A DNA stretch of 64,000 nt from Pauljensenia sp018375675. Lineage in GTDB: Bacteria > Actinomycetota > Actinomycetes > Actinomycetales > Actinomycetaceae. A program made the position numbers and the translations under genes. Positions 51,424 to 60,154 of this stretch are shown here, piece after piece. Position 1 is the first letter of the stretch, and every line of letters starts with the position of its first letter. The notes below the pieces were generated by a model. It saw only the letters and a program-made list of their open reading frames with translations, did no database searches and was not told where the DNA came from. Location: positions 53,166 to 117,165 of the forward strand of contig JAPWAE010000008.1 in the NCBI GenBank assembly GCA_041432705.1, read 5' to 3'.

Positions 51424-51711
51424 ATGACAACGATCTTCCAACCCGCGTCCCGCACGCACGAGGCACCCACCGCGGTGCCGCGTTGGCGTGCCGTCGTGTG
51501 GGACGATCCTGTCAACCTCATGAGCTACGTGAGCGCTGTTTTTCGCCAGTATTTCGGCTATTCCGCCGCCCGCGCGGAGGAACTCATGATGGCCGTTCAC
51601 ACGCGCGGACGTGCCACCGTCTCCACGGGAGTGCGCGAACGCATCGAGGCGGACGTCATGGCCATGCACTCCTACGGTCTACGCGCCACCATCGAAGAGG
51701 ACCGGGACTGA
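51424..51711 (+). CDS. clpS: ATP-dependent Clp protease adaptor
   Basis: A 95-residue ClpS: WRAVVWDDPVNLMSYVSAVF (the DD/N acidic pocket that binds N-degrons) and VHTRGRATVSTGVRERIEADV. ClpS delivers N-end-rule substrates to ClpAP or ClpCP. The gene starts a conserved actinobacterial block, with the DUF2017 gene 4 bp downstream. Confidence 0.95.
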   Translation: MTTIFQPASRTHEAPTAVPRWRAVVWDDPVNLMSYVSAVFRQYFGYSAARAEELMMAVHTRGRATVSTGVRERIEADVMAMHSYGLRATIEEDRD

Positions 51712-51715
51712 AGAT

Positions 51716-52288
51716 ATGGAAGGCTTCGCTCTTCGAGACGGTGTCTACGCCTCGTCGATGAGCGACGGCGAGGCGCTCCTCCTGCGCCAGTTGGCGACGG
51801 AGGTTCTCGTCGTCTTGGACGATCCCGGTGAGTACGCCGCGACCTCGTCCATGGTGAACGCCGCCACCGAGACCGAACAGCGACGAGACGAACCCCGCGA
51901 ACGTACCCTGCGTATGCTGCTGCCCTCGATGAGCGAGGATGACGAAGACGCTGGCCGCCTGCGCGCCCTGACCGAGGATTCTCTGCGCACCGATAAGTCC
52001 GTCCGTTTGCGCGCCATCGTCGGCGATCTTGACCACATCGTCCACGGTGAGAGTGACACCCTCAGGATCCAGCCCGAGGCCGTGTGGTCCTGGCTGGGGG
52101 CTCTCAATGACATCAGGCTGGGCTTAGCCGCTGAGCTGGGCCTATCGGATCAACAAGATGCGCAGCGCATCGAAGAATTGGCGCTCAGTGAGCCGACGGG
52201 GGAGCGCTCGCAAACCGTCGCCGCCATCTATATGCTCATCACATGGTGGCAGGACTCACTCCTAGAAGCCGTCAATAATTCCCAGTAG
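51716..52288 (+). CDS. DUF2017 family protein
   Basis: A 190-residue mostly helical acidic protein. MEGFALRDGVYASSMSDGEA at the start, a central RLRALTEDSLRTDKSVRLRAIV and a C-terminal WLGALNDIRLGLAAELGL segment fit DUF2017, which almost always follows clpS in actinobacteria and has no known function. The ATG at 51716 is chosen over 51611, which would overlap most of the clpS end in another frame. Confidence 0.88.
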   Translation: MEGFALRDGVYASSMSDGEALLLRQLATEVLVVLDDPGEYAATSSMVNAATETEQRRDEPRERTLRMLLPSMSEDDEDAGRLRALTEDSLRTDKSVRLRAIVGDLDHIVHGESDTLRIQPEAVWSWLGALNDIRLGLAAELGLSDQQDAQRIEELALSEPTGERSQTVAAIYMLITWWQDSLLEAVNNSQ

Positions 52289-52304
52289 CGCATAAGGTCG
52301 AGAC

Positions 52305-53135
52305 ATGAACAACGCCCCGATCGGAATTTTCGACTCGGGCCTAGGTGGGCTGACGGTGGCTCGTGCAGTCATCGATAAACTGCCCGACGAAGAGATCATC
52401 TACCTGGGCGACACCGAGCATACGCCCTATGGTCCGCGCGCAATTGCGCAGGTTCGCTCGCTGACGCTGTCCGCTCTCGACGAGCTGGCCTCGCGCGGCG
52501 TGAAGGCGCTCGTCATCGCCTGCAACACGGCGACGGCCGCCGCGCTCGCTGACGCTCGGGAACGCTACTGGATCGATGCCGGTATCCCCGTCATTGAGGT
52601 CATCACTCCTGCGGCGCGCCAGAGCGTTATCGCCACGCGTAACCACCACGTGGGTGTCATCGGTACGAAGGCCACCATCCAGTCCGAGGCATATCTGCGC
52701 GCGCTCGCAGCCGTCCCCGGACTGACGGTCAGCCAGCAGGCCTGCCCCGCTTTCGTTGACTTCGTCGAGGCCGGGGTGACCACGGGCGAGGAGATCGAGG
52801 CCGTGGCGCGCGAGTACCTGACGCCGCTGAAGGAAGCGGGTGTGGACACGCTGATCCTGGGGTGCACGCACTACCCGCTGCTCACCGGCGTTATTGGCCG
52901 CATCATGGGCGAGGGAGTGACGCTCGTGACCTCCTCGGAGGCCACCGCGAATGTCACCTACAACGAGCTGGTGGATCGCGGGCTCCTTCATGATCCGTGG
53001 CCCGCTGGGCAGGGGCCGCAGCACCAGTTCCTGGCCACGGGCGCTTCCGACGCGTTCCCGCGGCTGGCTCGCCGTTTCCTTGGCCCCGAGGTGGGCTCCG
53101 TTGCCCGCGTGAATACCGGCGGTGGTATCGCGTGA
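52305..53135 (+). CDS. murI: Glutamate racemase
   Basis: A 276-residue enzyme making D-glutamate for peptidoglycan. Both catalytic cysteines are present: Cys73 in IACNTATA and Cys187 in LGCTHYPLL. DSGLGGLTVARAV and EYLGDTEHTPYG are family motifs. It lies 16 bp after the DUF2017 gene and overlaps the MBL hydrolase gene by 4 bp (GTGA). Confidence 0.95.
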   Translation: MNNAPIGIFDSGLGGLTVARAVIDKLPDEEIIYLGDTEHTPYGPRAIAQVRSLTLSALDELASRGVKALVIACNTATAAALADARERYWIDAGIPVIEVITPAARQSVIATRNHHVGVIGTKATIQSEAYLRALAAVPGLTVSQQACPAFVDFVEAGVTTGEEIEAVAREYLTPLKEAGVDTLILGCTHYPLLTGVIGRIMGEGVTLVTSSEATANVTYNELVDRGLLHDPWPAGQGPQHQFLATGASDAFPRLARRFLGPEVGSVARVNTGGGIA

Positions 53136-53929
53136 AGCTGACTGTTATTGGCGCTACCGGTTCGATGTCGGGGCCGGAGTCGCCGGCATCGTGCTACCTT
53201 GTTCAGGCCCGAGGCGTGGACCCGCGATCGGGGGAAGAACGGACCTTCTCGCTCGTGTGCGATATGGGTCCCGGTTCCTTCGGTGCACTGTGGGCGTACG
53301 TGTGCCCGCGCGAGCTCGATGCCCTCGCGCTGTCCCATTGCCACGCCGACCACATGGGCGACATCATTTCCCTGCAGGTCTACCGCAAGTGGGGTCCGGG
53401 AGCGGCCGCATCCGCGCTGCCCCTGTACGGTCCCGCCGAGACGCTGCGCCGCGTGCGCCAGATCGAAGATGCCCCGGACGACGAGGCGTACGAGGTCGAA
53501 TTCGCCTTCACCCACATGCAGCTGGGCGAGGCCTACCAGGTCGGACCCATGACGATCCGCCCCTACCGGGCCCTGCACCCGATCGAGGCCTTTGGCCTGC
53601 GTATCGAGGGGCCCTCGGAGGAGGATCCTGAGCGCCTGGTGTCCCTGTTCTACACGGGCGACACCGACCTATGCGACACGATCATCGAGGGTGCCCGCGG
53701 CGTCGACGTGTTCCTCAGCGAGGTTGGCTTCACGAGCGACGAGAACGAGCCTGATATGCACATGGATGGCGTGCGCGCGGGTGAGGTTGCCACGCGAGCC
53801 GGGGTAGGCCGCATGATCGCAACGCACATCCAGCCCTGGACGCCCCGCGATCGGGTGGTCTCCGAAGTACGACAGACCTGGTCGGGTCCCCTCGAGTTTG
53901 CGGCTTCCGGGATGCAGGTGAGCCTCTGA
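53132..53929 (+). CDS. MBL-fold metallo-hydrolase (Rv1339-like)
   Basis: A 265-residue metallo-beta-lactamase-fold enzyme: N-terminal LTVIGATGSMSGPESPASCYLV, the metal motif SHCHADHMGD and later LFYTGDTDLCD and MIATHIQPW. The position after murI matches M. tuberculosis Rv1339, which has been reported to act as a cyclic-AMP phosphodiesterase; activity here is inferred. The start is the GTG at 53132, overlapping the murI stop; the longer open frame from 52997 lies inside murI. Confidence 0.88.
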   Translation: MKLTVIGATGSMSGPESPASCYLVQARGVDPRSGEERTFSLVCDMGPGSFGALWAYVCPRELDALALSHCHADHMGDIISLQVYRKWGPGAAASALPLYGPAETLRRVRQIEDAPDDEAYEVEFAFTHMQLGEAYQVGPMTIRPYRALHPIEAFGLRIEGPSEEDPERLVSLFYTGDTDLCDTIIEGARGVDVFLSEVGFTSDENEPDMHMDGVRAGEVATRAGVGRMIATHIQPWTPRDRVVSEVRQTWSGPLEFAASGMQVSL

Positions 53930-53935
53930 GCTTAC

Positions 53936-53962
53936 CCTCGCCCCACCGGTGGGTGAGGCGAG
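53936..53962. terminator. Terminator between MBL hydrolase and LysR genes
   Basis: CCTCGCC and CACC pair with GGTG and GGCGAGG (one bulge). It lies between convergent genes. Confidence 0.75.
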
Positions 53963-53974
53963 GTGGTTCCTCGG

Positions 53975-54892
53975 TCAGTCGCTAGACGTCGAGTATGAGG
54001 CGTTGTGGCGCTTCCACTCCGCCATGTATGTGGCCACGCGCGCTGGGCCTGAGGCCTCGGACCATCCGTGATTCTTGTGGCGTAGCAGGATCTTGCGAGT
54101 GCCCAGTGACGGCAGCGGCGTGATGCGCATGCCCTCCGTGTGGGCCCCGGCCAGCGCCATGGCCGGCAGGATCGTCGAACCCGTGCGAGCGCGCACGAGG
54201 GCGCGGGCGGCCTCGTAGGTCGTGTACAGGTGAGGCGCCCAGCGCGTGTCCGGGAAGGCCTTCGTAATACGGCGCATGACGTGGTCGCCGCTGGAGCCTG
54301 GATTGACGCGCAGCCAGGTGAGGTCCGCGAGGTCTTCGATCGAGCCGATTGGGGGAGCGGAGTCTGGGGTGACGAGCATCCAGGGTTCGTCGAGGAAGGG
54401 AATGTCCGTGTATCCGCGAGGGGCCAGGCCCGGGTCCTCGTCGCGTTCGATGACGAGGATGTCGTACTGGCCGGTGCGCAGCGCAGCCATGCCCGGGGTC
54501 TCTTCTGTTTCCTCGATGCGCAGGTCGACGCCGGGGAGGGCGTCCGCGAGGTCGGGGAGCGCGGGGATGAGGGTGGACCGGCAAATCGTCAGGAACGCCC
54601 CAATGGTGACCGTTCCCGTCACCTGGCCGGTGAGGGGACGCAGTGCCTTGAGGGCTTCCTCGATGTCGGCGTTGATGCGTTCGCCCGCCTCGGCGACGAT
54701 CGTGCCGGCCGGGGTGAGAATCGCGCCGGACGTGGTGCGCTCGACGAGCTTGAGGCCGACTTCCTCCTCAAGTTTCTGGATCTGTTGGGACACTGCCGAG
54801 GGCGAGACCATGAGGATGTCGGCGGCGGCAACGATGCCGCCTTCACGCGCGACGGACAGAAGGAATGGCAGGCGGCGGGGGTCGATATCCAC
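53975..54892 (-). CDS. LysR family transcriptional regulator
   Basis: A 305-residue LysR regulator: the N-terminal winged helix (RRLPFLLSVAREGGIVAAADIL then VSPSAVSQQIQKLEEEVGLKLVER, residues ~6-55) and a substrate-binding domain. The target and effector are unknown; the divergent small membrane protein gene, 86 bp away, is the natural candidate target. This pair interrupts the otherwise conserved murI-MBL-rph-rdgB neighbourhood. Confidence 0.9.
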   Translation of the reverse strand: MDIDPRRLPFLLSVAREGGIVAAADILMVSPSAVSQQIQKLEEEVGLKLVERTTSGAILTPAGTIVAEAGERINADIEEALKALRPLTGQVTGTVTIGAFLTICRSTLIPALPDLADALPGVDLRIEETEETPGMAALRTGQYDILVIERDEDPGLAPRGYTDIPFLDEPWMLVTPDSAPPIGSIEDLADLTWLRVNPGSSGDHVMRRITKAFPDTRWAPHLYTTYEAARALVRARTGSTILPAMALAGAHTEGMRITPLPSLGTRKILLRHKNHGWSEASGPARVATYMAEWKRHNASYSTSSD

Positions 54893-54978
54893 GCGAACTC
54901 CTTCGTTAAGTGAAACTGTAAGATAACTATAGAACCATTCAATTGTGCTTGACTAGCGGAAGGTGCATCATATGAGTC

Positions 54979-55311
54979 ATGACGATCTCATCTCTTGCAA
55001 TTCCGGTCCTCGGTTGGCTGGGCGCGGGCGCCTCTATCGCCGCCTACTACCTGGTCTCTTCCAAGCGCTTCGCTCCCGACTCTCTGCGCTACCACTCTCT
55101 CAATGTCTCCAGCTGTATTCTGCTGGCCCTTGCGTGTGCGTCCACCGGCGCGTGGCCGTCCTTCCTGACGAACGCCATTTTCATCGGTGTCGGCTGCACG
55201 ATGATCTGGCGTGTGCGTGACCGCCTCGCGCGCCGCATCATGCAGGTCGTTCGCTTCTTCGACGTGCGCCGCTATCTGCCGCGTCGTGCGCGCCTGGCGC
55301 GAGCTCGCTGA
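54979..55311 (+). CDS. Small membrane protein, CBU_0592-like
   Basis: A 110-residue protein with three hydrophobic segments (about 4-24, 42-60 and 64-78) and a strongly basic C-terminal tail (RRYLPRRARLARAR). The spacing of a Tyr/Ser motif (AAYYLVSSKR) and LNVSSC resembles CBU_0592-type membrane proteins, of unknown function. It is divergent from the LysR gene and followed by a strong terminator. The ATG at 54979 is one of two close candidates; 54972 is in another frame. Confidence 0.65.
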   Translation: MTISSLAIPVLGWLGAGASIAAYYLVSSKRFAPDSLRYHSLNVSSCILLALACASTGAWPSFLTNAIFIGVGCTMIWRVRDRLARRIMQVVRFFDVRRYLPRRARLARAR

Positions 55312-55330
55312 CTCTTCGCTGAATTGGGGA

Positions 55331-55365
55331 GGTGAGGGGGCAGGCCGTGGGCCTGCCCCCTCACC
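55331..55365 (+). terminator. Terminator after the small membrane protein gene
   Basis: GGTGAGGGGGCAGGCC pairs perfectly with GGCCTGCCCCCTCACC around GTG. Confidence 0.93.
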
Positions 55366-55562
55366 GTATCCACCGCCAGATTAATTAACGGAGGCAACCC
55401 TCTTTGGTCAAGAATTTTCCAAGCTGTGCCAAGGGAAAGTCCGTAAGATGCGCTTCACAGAAAAATAAGAAATTATCGATGGAAAAAACGGACAATGAGG
55501 CGCACTATGTCAGTACGACGCGGTGACAGATCCATCGCACGGTACTCAAAGAGGAGCACACA

Positions 55563-55685
55563 ATGTCTCGTTTCGTCGCATCACTCCTTCATCGCCTCAC
55601 CCATCACCGCAGGGTGCGCCAACAGCGCAACCCCCTGCAGTTCTCGATGGACCGCCCCATCTTCGGCAACCTCGTCGCCCGTTGA
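55563..55685 (+). CDS. Basic 40-residue small protein, function unknown
   Basis: A short ORF, MSRFVASLLHRLTHHRRVRQ followed by 20 more residues to TGA at 55683-55685. A strong AAAGAGGAG site lies 7 bp before the ATG and a good terminator follows 20 bp after the stop, so it has all the marks of a real gene despite its length. It is rich in Arg and His with a short amphipathic start. I do not recognise it. An AT-rich stretch (55436-55490) upstream could hold its promoter. Confidence 0.6.
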   Translation: MSRFVASLLHRLTHHRRVRQQRNPLQFSMDRPIFGNLVAR

Positions 55686-55705
55686 TGGCGCGCCTGCGGG
55701 CGCAA

Positions 55706-55748
55706 CACACAAGTGCCGGACACCCTCGGGTGCCCGGCACATTTGTGT
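55706..55748. terminator. Bidirectional terminator before rdgB
   Basis: ACACAAGTGCCGG and CACCC pair with GGGTG and CCGGCACATTTGTGT, serving both the small gene and the minus-strand rph-rdgB operon. Confidence 0.85.
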
Positions 55749-55760
55749 CTGCGGTGCTTC

Positions 55761-56375
55761 TCAGCCGCGCAGGTACTCCACGATGTGGGGCATGAGGGCG
55801 CGGAAGGCGATGCCGCGGTGGCTGATCGCGTTCTTCTGTTCCGCGCTCATCTGAGCGGTCGTGACCTCGAAGCCCTCGGGGACAAAGATCGGATCGTAGC
55901 CGAAACCGCCCTCGCCGCGCGGGGAACGCGTCAACGTGCCGCGCACCTCGCCGCGCTCGACGAACTCGCGACCGTCGGGGGTCACGAGGACCGCGGCCGA
56001 CACGAAGGCGGCGCCACGGTGAGCGTCGGGAACGTCGGAGAGCTGATCGATGAGCAGACGAAGATTCGCTGCGTCGTCCCCGTGGGAGCCCGCCCAGCGC
56101 GCGGAGAAGATGCCGGGTGCTCCGCCCAGCACATCCACCGTGATGCCGGAGTCGTCGGCGATGGCAGCCAGGCCGGTTGCGCGAGACAGCGCGCGGGCCT
56201 TGATCAGGGAGTTCTCCTCGAAGGTCACACCGTCCTCGACCGGGGAAGCCACGTCGAAATCGCTCATGCGCGCCACGCAGCCGGCCTCGAAGCCCTCCCA
56301 TGCGGGGGCCAGGATGGCCTCGAGCTCGCTGACCTTGTGCGCGTTGGAGGTCGCGAAGACCAGGCGCGCGCTCAC
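55761..56375 (-). CDS. rdgB: Non-canonical purine NTP pyrophosphatase (RdgB/HAM1)
   Basis: A 204-residue house-cleaning enzyme removing ITP, dITP and XTP. LVFATSNAHKVSELEAIL, ENSLIKARALSRATGLAAIADDSGI, GIFSARWAG and the late SHRGIAFRAL are the family's signatures. It overlaps rph by 4 bp (ATGA), the usual actinobacterial pairing. Confidence 0.95.
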   Translation of the reverse strand: MSARLVFATSNAHKVSELEAILAPAWEGFEAGCVARMSDFDVASPVEDGVTFEENSLIKARALSRATGLAAIADDSGITVDVLGGAPGIFSARWAGSHGDDAANLRLLIDQLSDVPDAHRGAAFVSAAVLVTPDGREFVERGEVRGTLTRSPRGEGGFGYDPIFVPEGFEVTTAQMSAEQKNAISHRGIAFRALMPHIVEYLRG

Positions 56376-57139
56376 GGGCGCACCTCGACGCGCTCCATGA
56401 GGGGAGCCTCGAGTGCCAGCTTCTGCGCCTCTGCGAGCCGGGCGTTACCCAGGGTTGCGAGGTCCAGCAGCTCATTGAGTTCATCGCGGTTGAAGGGGGC
56501 GTGCTCGGCGGTGCCCTGCACCTCGATGAAGCGGCCATCGCCCGTCTGGACGACGTTCATGTCGGTTTCGGCGCGCACGTCCTCAACGTAGGGCAGGTCC
56601 AGCATGGGGGTACCGTCGATGACGCCCACGGAGATCGCGGAGATCGAGTCGGTGAGGACCTTGGCGGAGGGCTTGAGGATGCCCTGCTCCTTCGCCCAGG
56701 TCACCGCATCCGCGAGGGCCACGTAGGCGCCCGTGATCGCCGCGGTGCGCGTGCCGCCGTCGGCGCGCAGGACGTCGCAGTCCAGGACGATGGTGTTCTC
56801 GCCGAGCGCGGACACATCGACGATGCCGCGCAGGGAGCGGCCAATAAGGCGCGAGATCTCCTGAGTGCGGCCGCCCACCTTGCCCTTGACGGACTCTCGG
56901 GAGGAGCGCTGCTCGGTGGCGCGCGGGAGCATCGAGTACTCGCCGGTCACCCAGCCCTCGCCGGAGTCACGCTTCCAACGCGGCACGCCCTCAGTGAAAG
57001 AAGCGACACACAGGACGCGGGTGTTGCCGAATTCGATGAGGACGGAGCCCTCGCCGGTACCCGACCAACCGCGGGTAATGGAGACGGGACGGAGCTGGGA
57101 CGGGGTGCGCCCATCGGCGCGCAGGGGAGTATTTGTCAT
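56372..57139 (-). CDS. rph: Ribonuclease PH
   Basis: A 255-residue phosphorolytic 3' exoribonuclease that trims tRNA 3' ends. RADGRTPSQLRPVSITRGW, the substrate-binding RSLRGIVD, VLDCDVLRADGGTRTAAITG and the late EVQGTAEHAPFNRDEL all match RNase PH. It forms a hexamer. It is first in the rph-rdgB operon and divergent from nudC across a 36-bp gap. Confidence 0.96.
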   Translation of the reverse strand: MTNTPLRADGRTPSQLRPVSITRGWSGTGEGSVLIEFGNTRVLCVASFTEGVPRWKRDSGEGWVTGEYSMLPRATEQRSSRESVKGKVGGRTQEISRLIGRSLRGIVDVSALGENTIVLDCDVLRADGGTRTAAITGAYVALADAVTWAKEQGILKPSAKVLTDSISAISVGVIDGTPMLDLPYVEDVRAETDMNVVQTGDGRFIEVQGTAEHAPFNRDELNELLDLATLGNARLAEAQKLALEAPLMERVEVRP

Positions 57140-57175
57140 AGTGACTAGGGTAGCCCACCGCGTTACCGTGGAGTT

Positions 57176-58111
57176 ATGAGTCTTGATCTACCTCTCGTCC
57201 GCGGTCACGTCGACCCGGCCGTCGCGCTGCGTGAATCCGTGGCTCCGGCGGCTCTGGTGCGCGCCGGTGAGGCCGACGTCATTGTCGTCGACCCGTCCGG
57301 TTTCGTTCTTCTCGACGAGCCCGAGGCGTCGTCCTCGGATGCCCCGGTCCTGCGCCACCTGACCGGGAAAGAGGCCACGCGCGCGCTCGAGGTGGCCACG
57401 GCCTCGTTCATTGGGGTCGTGGGCGGCAGGTCCGTCGTCGCGATCGAGACGAGCCAGGACGAGGCGTGGGGTTGCTGGGAGCACCTGCGCACGGTCGGGT
57501 GGCAGCTCGACGGCGACGACGCTGCCCTTGCGCTGACTGCGCTCGCGCTCGCGGGCTGGCACGCGAACTACCGCTACTGCCCGCGCTGTGGGGCGCCCGT
57601 ACAGCTGGTGTCCGGCGGATGGGCCGCGCGATGCGAGACGTGCGATCGGCTTGAATACCCGCGCCAGGACCCGGCCATCATCGTCCTCGTCCAGGATCAC
57701 GACGGGCGCGTCCTCCTGGCGCACAACGCGCTGTGGCGGCCCGGCTTCGTGTCGATCATCGCCGGCTACGTCGAGGCCGGGGAGTCCCCGGACGTGACGG
57801 TTGCCCGCGAGGTCGCCGAGGAGGTTGGTGTCGAGATTGATGCGCCCACCTACGTTGCGACGCAGCCGTGGCCCTTCGGACGTTCGCAGATGATGGGGTA
57901 CCGGGCTCGCACCGCCTCGCCGCGCCCGACCCCGCGGGCGGACGGCGTGGAGATCGAGTGGGCGCGCTTCTACAGCCGAGACGAGCTGACGCGCGCGCTT
58001 GAAGCTGGGGAGATCAGCGCCCCCGGTCGCGCCTCGATTGCCTACGCCCTGCTGCGGGAGTGGTATGGCGACGAGCTGCCGAGCGGCCCGGACGGCGCGG
58101 GACGCAACTGA
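57176..58111 (+). CDS. nudC: NAD(+) diphosphatase / decapping Nudix hydrolase
   Basis: A 311-residue NudC. It has a central zinc ribbon YCPRCGAPV...CETC, the Nudix box GYVEAGESPDVTVAREVAEEVGVEI-type arrangement (GX5EX7REVXEEXG), and TQPWPFGRSQMMGY, the SQPWPFPxS motif that marks NADH pyrophosphatases. It hydrolyses NAD(H) and may decap NAD-RNA. It sits next to uvrD2, as in mycobacteria. Confidence 0.94.
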   Translation: MSLDLPLVRGHVDPAVALRESVAPAALVRAGEADVIVVDPSGFVLLDEPEASSSDAPVLRHLTGKEATRALEVATASFIGVVGGRSVVAIETSQDEAWGCWEHLRTVGWQLDGDDAALALTALALAGWHANYRYCPRCGAPVQLVSGGWAARCETCDRLEYPRQDPAIIVLVQDHDGRVLLAHNALWRPGFVSIIAGYVEAGESPDVTVAREVAEEVGVEIDAPTYVATQPWPFGRSQMMGYRARTASPRPTPRADGVEIEWARFYSRDELTRALEAGEISAPGRASIAYALLREWYGDELPSGPDGAGRN

Positions 58112-58137
58112 GGGCGGGCGATGGAACAATGGGGACC

Positions 58138-60153
58138 ATGAACCCCGAGGAACTGCTGGACGCCCTGGACCCCGATCAGCGCGCCGTCGCCACGCAGGTG
58201 GCTGGCCCGCTCGCCGTTCTGGCGGGCGCGGGCACCGGCAAGACCCGCGCGATCACGTACCGCATCGCATACGGGGCGGCTGTCGGCGCCTTCGACCCAT
58301 CCAACGTGCTCGCCGTGACCTTCACGCAGCGCGCGGCCTTCGAAATGCGCCACCGCCTGGCCCAGCTGGGGGTTCCGAAGGCTCAGGCGCGTACCTTCCA
58401 CTCTGCGGCGCTGCGCCAGCTGCGCCATTTTTGGCCCACCGTCGTGGGTGGTCCGTTGCCCGACGTCATTCCGCACAAGGCCTCCCTTGTCGCGGCCTCC
58501 GCCGCGCGCCTCGGGATCACGATCGACCGCACGAACGTGCGCGACATCGCGGCCGAGGTCGAATGGGCGAAGGTGTCGATGATTGACGCCGCCCACTACG
58601 CCTCACGCGTGGCTCGCCTGCGCCGCGATGTGCCCGCCGGGTTGGATGCGGGCGACATGGCGCGCCTCCTCGACGTCTACGAGGACGCGAAGAACGAACG
58701 CGGTGTCATTGATTTCGAGGACATCCTCATTTATCTGTGCGGCATGCTGCAGGAACGCGCCGACGTCGCCTCCATCGTGCGCAAGCAGTACCGCTCCTTC
58801 GTGGTCGATGAGTTCCAGGACGTCAACCTCCTCCAGGCTCGTCTGCTCGACCTGTGGCTGGGTGGGCGCCACGACGTGTGCGTCGTCGGCGACGTTGCGC
58901 AGACCATTTACTCCTTCACGGGCGCGTCCCCGGATTACCTGACAGGCTTCGGGCGCAAGCATCAGGGCGCACGCATTGTTGAGCTGACCCGCGACTACCG
59001 GTCGACCCCGCAGATCGTGAGCTTGGCGAACGACGTCCTGGCGCGCTCGAGCCAGCGCGAGGGTACGGTGCGCCTGTCCAGCCAGCGCGACGGCGGCGCT
59101 CAGGTTACCTACCGCACCTACGACGATGATCGCGCCGAGGCCGAGGGCGTCGCAGCCTCGATCGCGGACCTTATCGCGGGTGGCATGGCACCCCATTCGA
59201 TCGCTGTCCTCATGCGGACGAACGGCCAGTCCCAGGCCTTCGAGGAGGCCCTGGGTGCGCGTGGTATTCCCGTCGCCGTTGCCGGGGGAAAGCCCTTCTT
59301 CGCTCGTGACGACGTGCGTACCGCCATCTCGCGCCTGCGGGCTGCGGCGGTGGCCGGCACCGATGACGGGAGCGTGGGCGAGATTGTGCGCGAGGTCCTC
59401 TCGGGCGTCGGTTGGGCGCCCGAGGCACCCTCCGGCCAGGCGGGATCCGAGCGCTGGTCGAACATGAACGCGATCGTCGGCTGGGCGGATGACAGCAAGG
59501 CGGAGACGCTCGCCGCGTTCGTTGCGGAGCTCGACGAACGAGTCGCCTATCAGGTCGAACCGGACAAGGCCGGCGTTGAGCTGGCCACCATTCACGCCGC
59601 CAAGGGCCTCGAATGGGACGCCGTCTTCCTCGTTGGCGTCGCCGAAGGACTCCTGCCGATCTCGTATGCAAAGACCGCGGCCGCGCGCGAGGAGGAGCGT
59701 CGCCTGCTGTACGTGGCCGTCACCCGTGCCCGCGACCTGCTCACCCTGTCGTGGGCGCGCTCGCGGGGCGCGGACGGGCGCGGTAAGCGCAAGCGCAGTC
59801 GCCTGCTCGACGGCATCTGGCCCGAGGAAGTGGGGGTGGGCGCGCCAAAGAAGAAGGCGCGTGCCTCCGCCCGCGCCCTCAACCAGGCCTTCGAGGAGGA
59901 GGCATCGCCCCAGGCGATCGAGCTCTTTGGGCGTCTCAAGGCGTGGCGCCTCGAGGTCTCGCGCCAGGCGGGCGTGCCGCCTTTCGCCGTGTTCACCGAT
60001 CAGACCCTGCGCGACATCGCCCAGGCCATGCCAAAGAACACGACGCAGCTGCGTGTGATTCGCGGTATCGGCGACGTGAAGGTGCAGCGCTTTGCCGCCC
60101 CGGTGCTCGCGCTGGTGCGTGGCGAAGAGGTCATTGTCGACGAAGGGGCCTGA
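58138..60153 (+). CDS. uvrD2: UvrD-like ATP-dependent DNA helicase with HRDC domain (UvrD2)
   Basis: A 671-residue SF1A helicase: Walker A AGAGTGKT (29-36), motif II VVDEFQDVN, QTIYSFTGA, LTRDYRSTPQI, TIHAAKGLEWDAVFLVG and LLYVAVTRARDLL. After a basic linker the C-terminal ~80 residues (VPPFAVFTDQTLRDIAQAMP...IRGIGDVKVQRF) form an HRDC domain, which distinguishes UvrD2 from PcrA/UvrD1. The ATG at 58138 gives MNPEELLDALDPDQRAVATQ, the usual N-terminus. The stop lies 1 bp from that of the convergent ThiF-like gene. Confidence 0.92.
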   Translation: MNPEELLDALDPDQRAVATQVAGPLAVLAGAGTGKTRAITYRIAYGAAVGAFDPSNVLAVTFTQRAAFEMRHRLAQLGVPKAQARTFHSAALRQLRHFWPTVVGGPLPDVIPHKASLVAASAARLGITIDRTNVRDIAAEVEWAKVSMIDAAHYASRVARLRRDVPAGLDAGDMARLLDVYEDAKNERGVIDFEDILIYLCGMLQERADVASIVRKQYRSFVVDEFQDVNLLQARLLDLWLGGRHDVCVVGDVAQTIYSFTGASPDYLTGFGRKHQGARIVELTRDYRSTPQIVSLANDVLARSSQREGTVRLSSQRDGGAQVTYRTYDDDRAEAEGVAASIADLIAGGMAPHSIAVLMRTNGQSQAFEEALGARGIPVAVAGGKPFFARDDVRTAISRLRAAAVAGTDDGSVGEIVREVLSGVGWAPEAPSGQAGSERWSNMNAIVGWADDSKAETLAAFVAELDERVAYQVEPDKAGVELATIHAAKGLEWDAVFLVGVAEGLLPISYAKTAAAREEERRLLYVAVTRARDLLTLSWARSRGADGRGKRKRSRLLDGIWPEEVGVGAPKKKARASARALNQAFEEEASPQAIELFGRLKAWRLEVSRQAGVPPFAVFTDQTLRDIAQAMPKNTTQLRVIRGIGDVKVQRFAAPVLALVRGEEVIVDEGA

Positions 60154-60154
60154 G

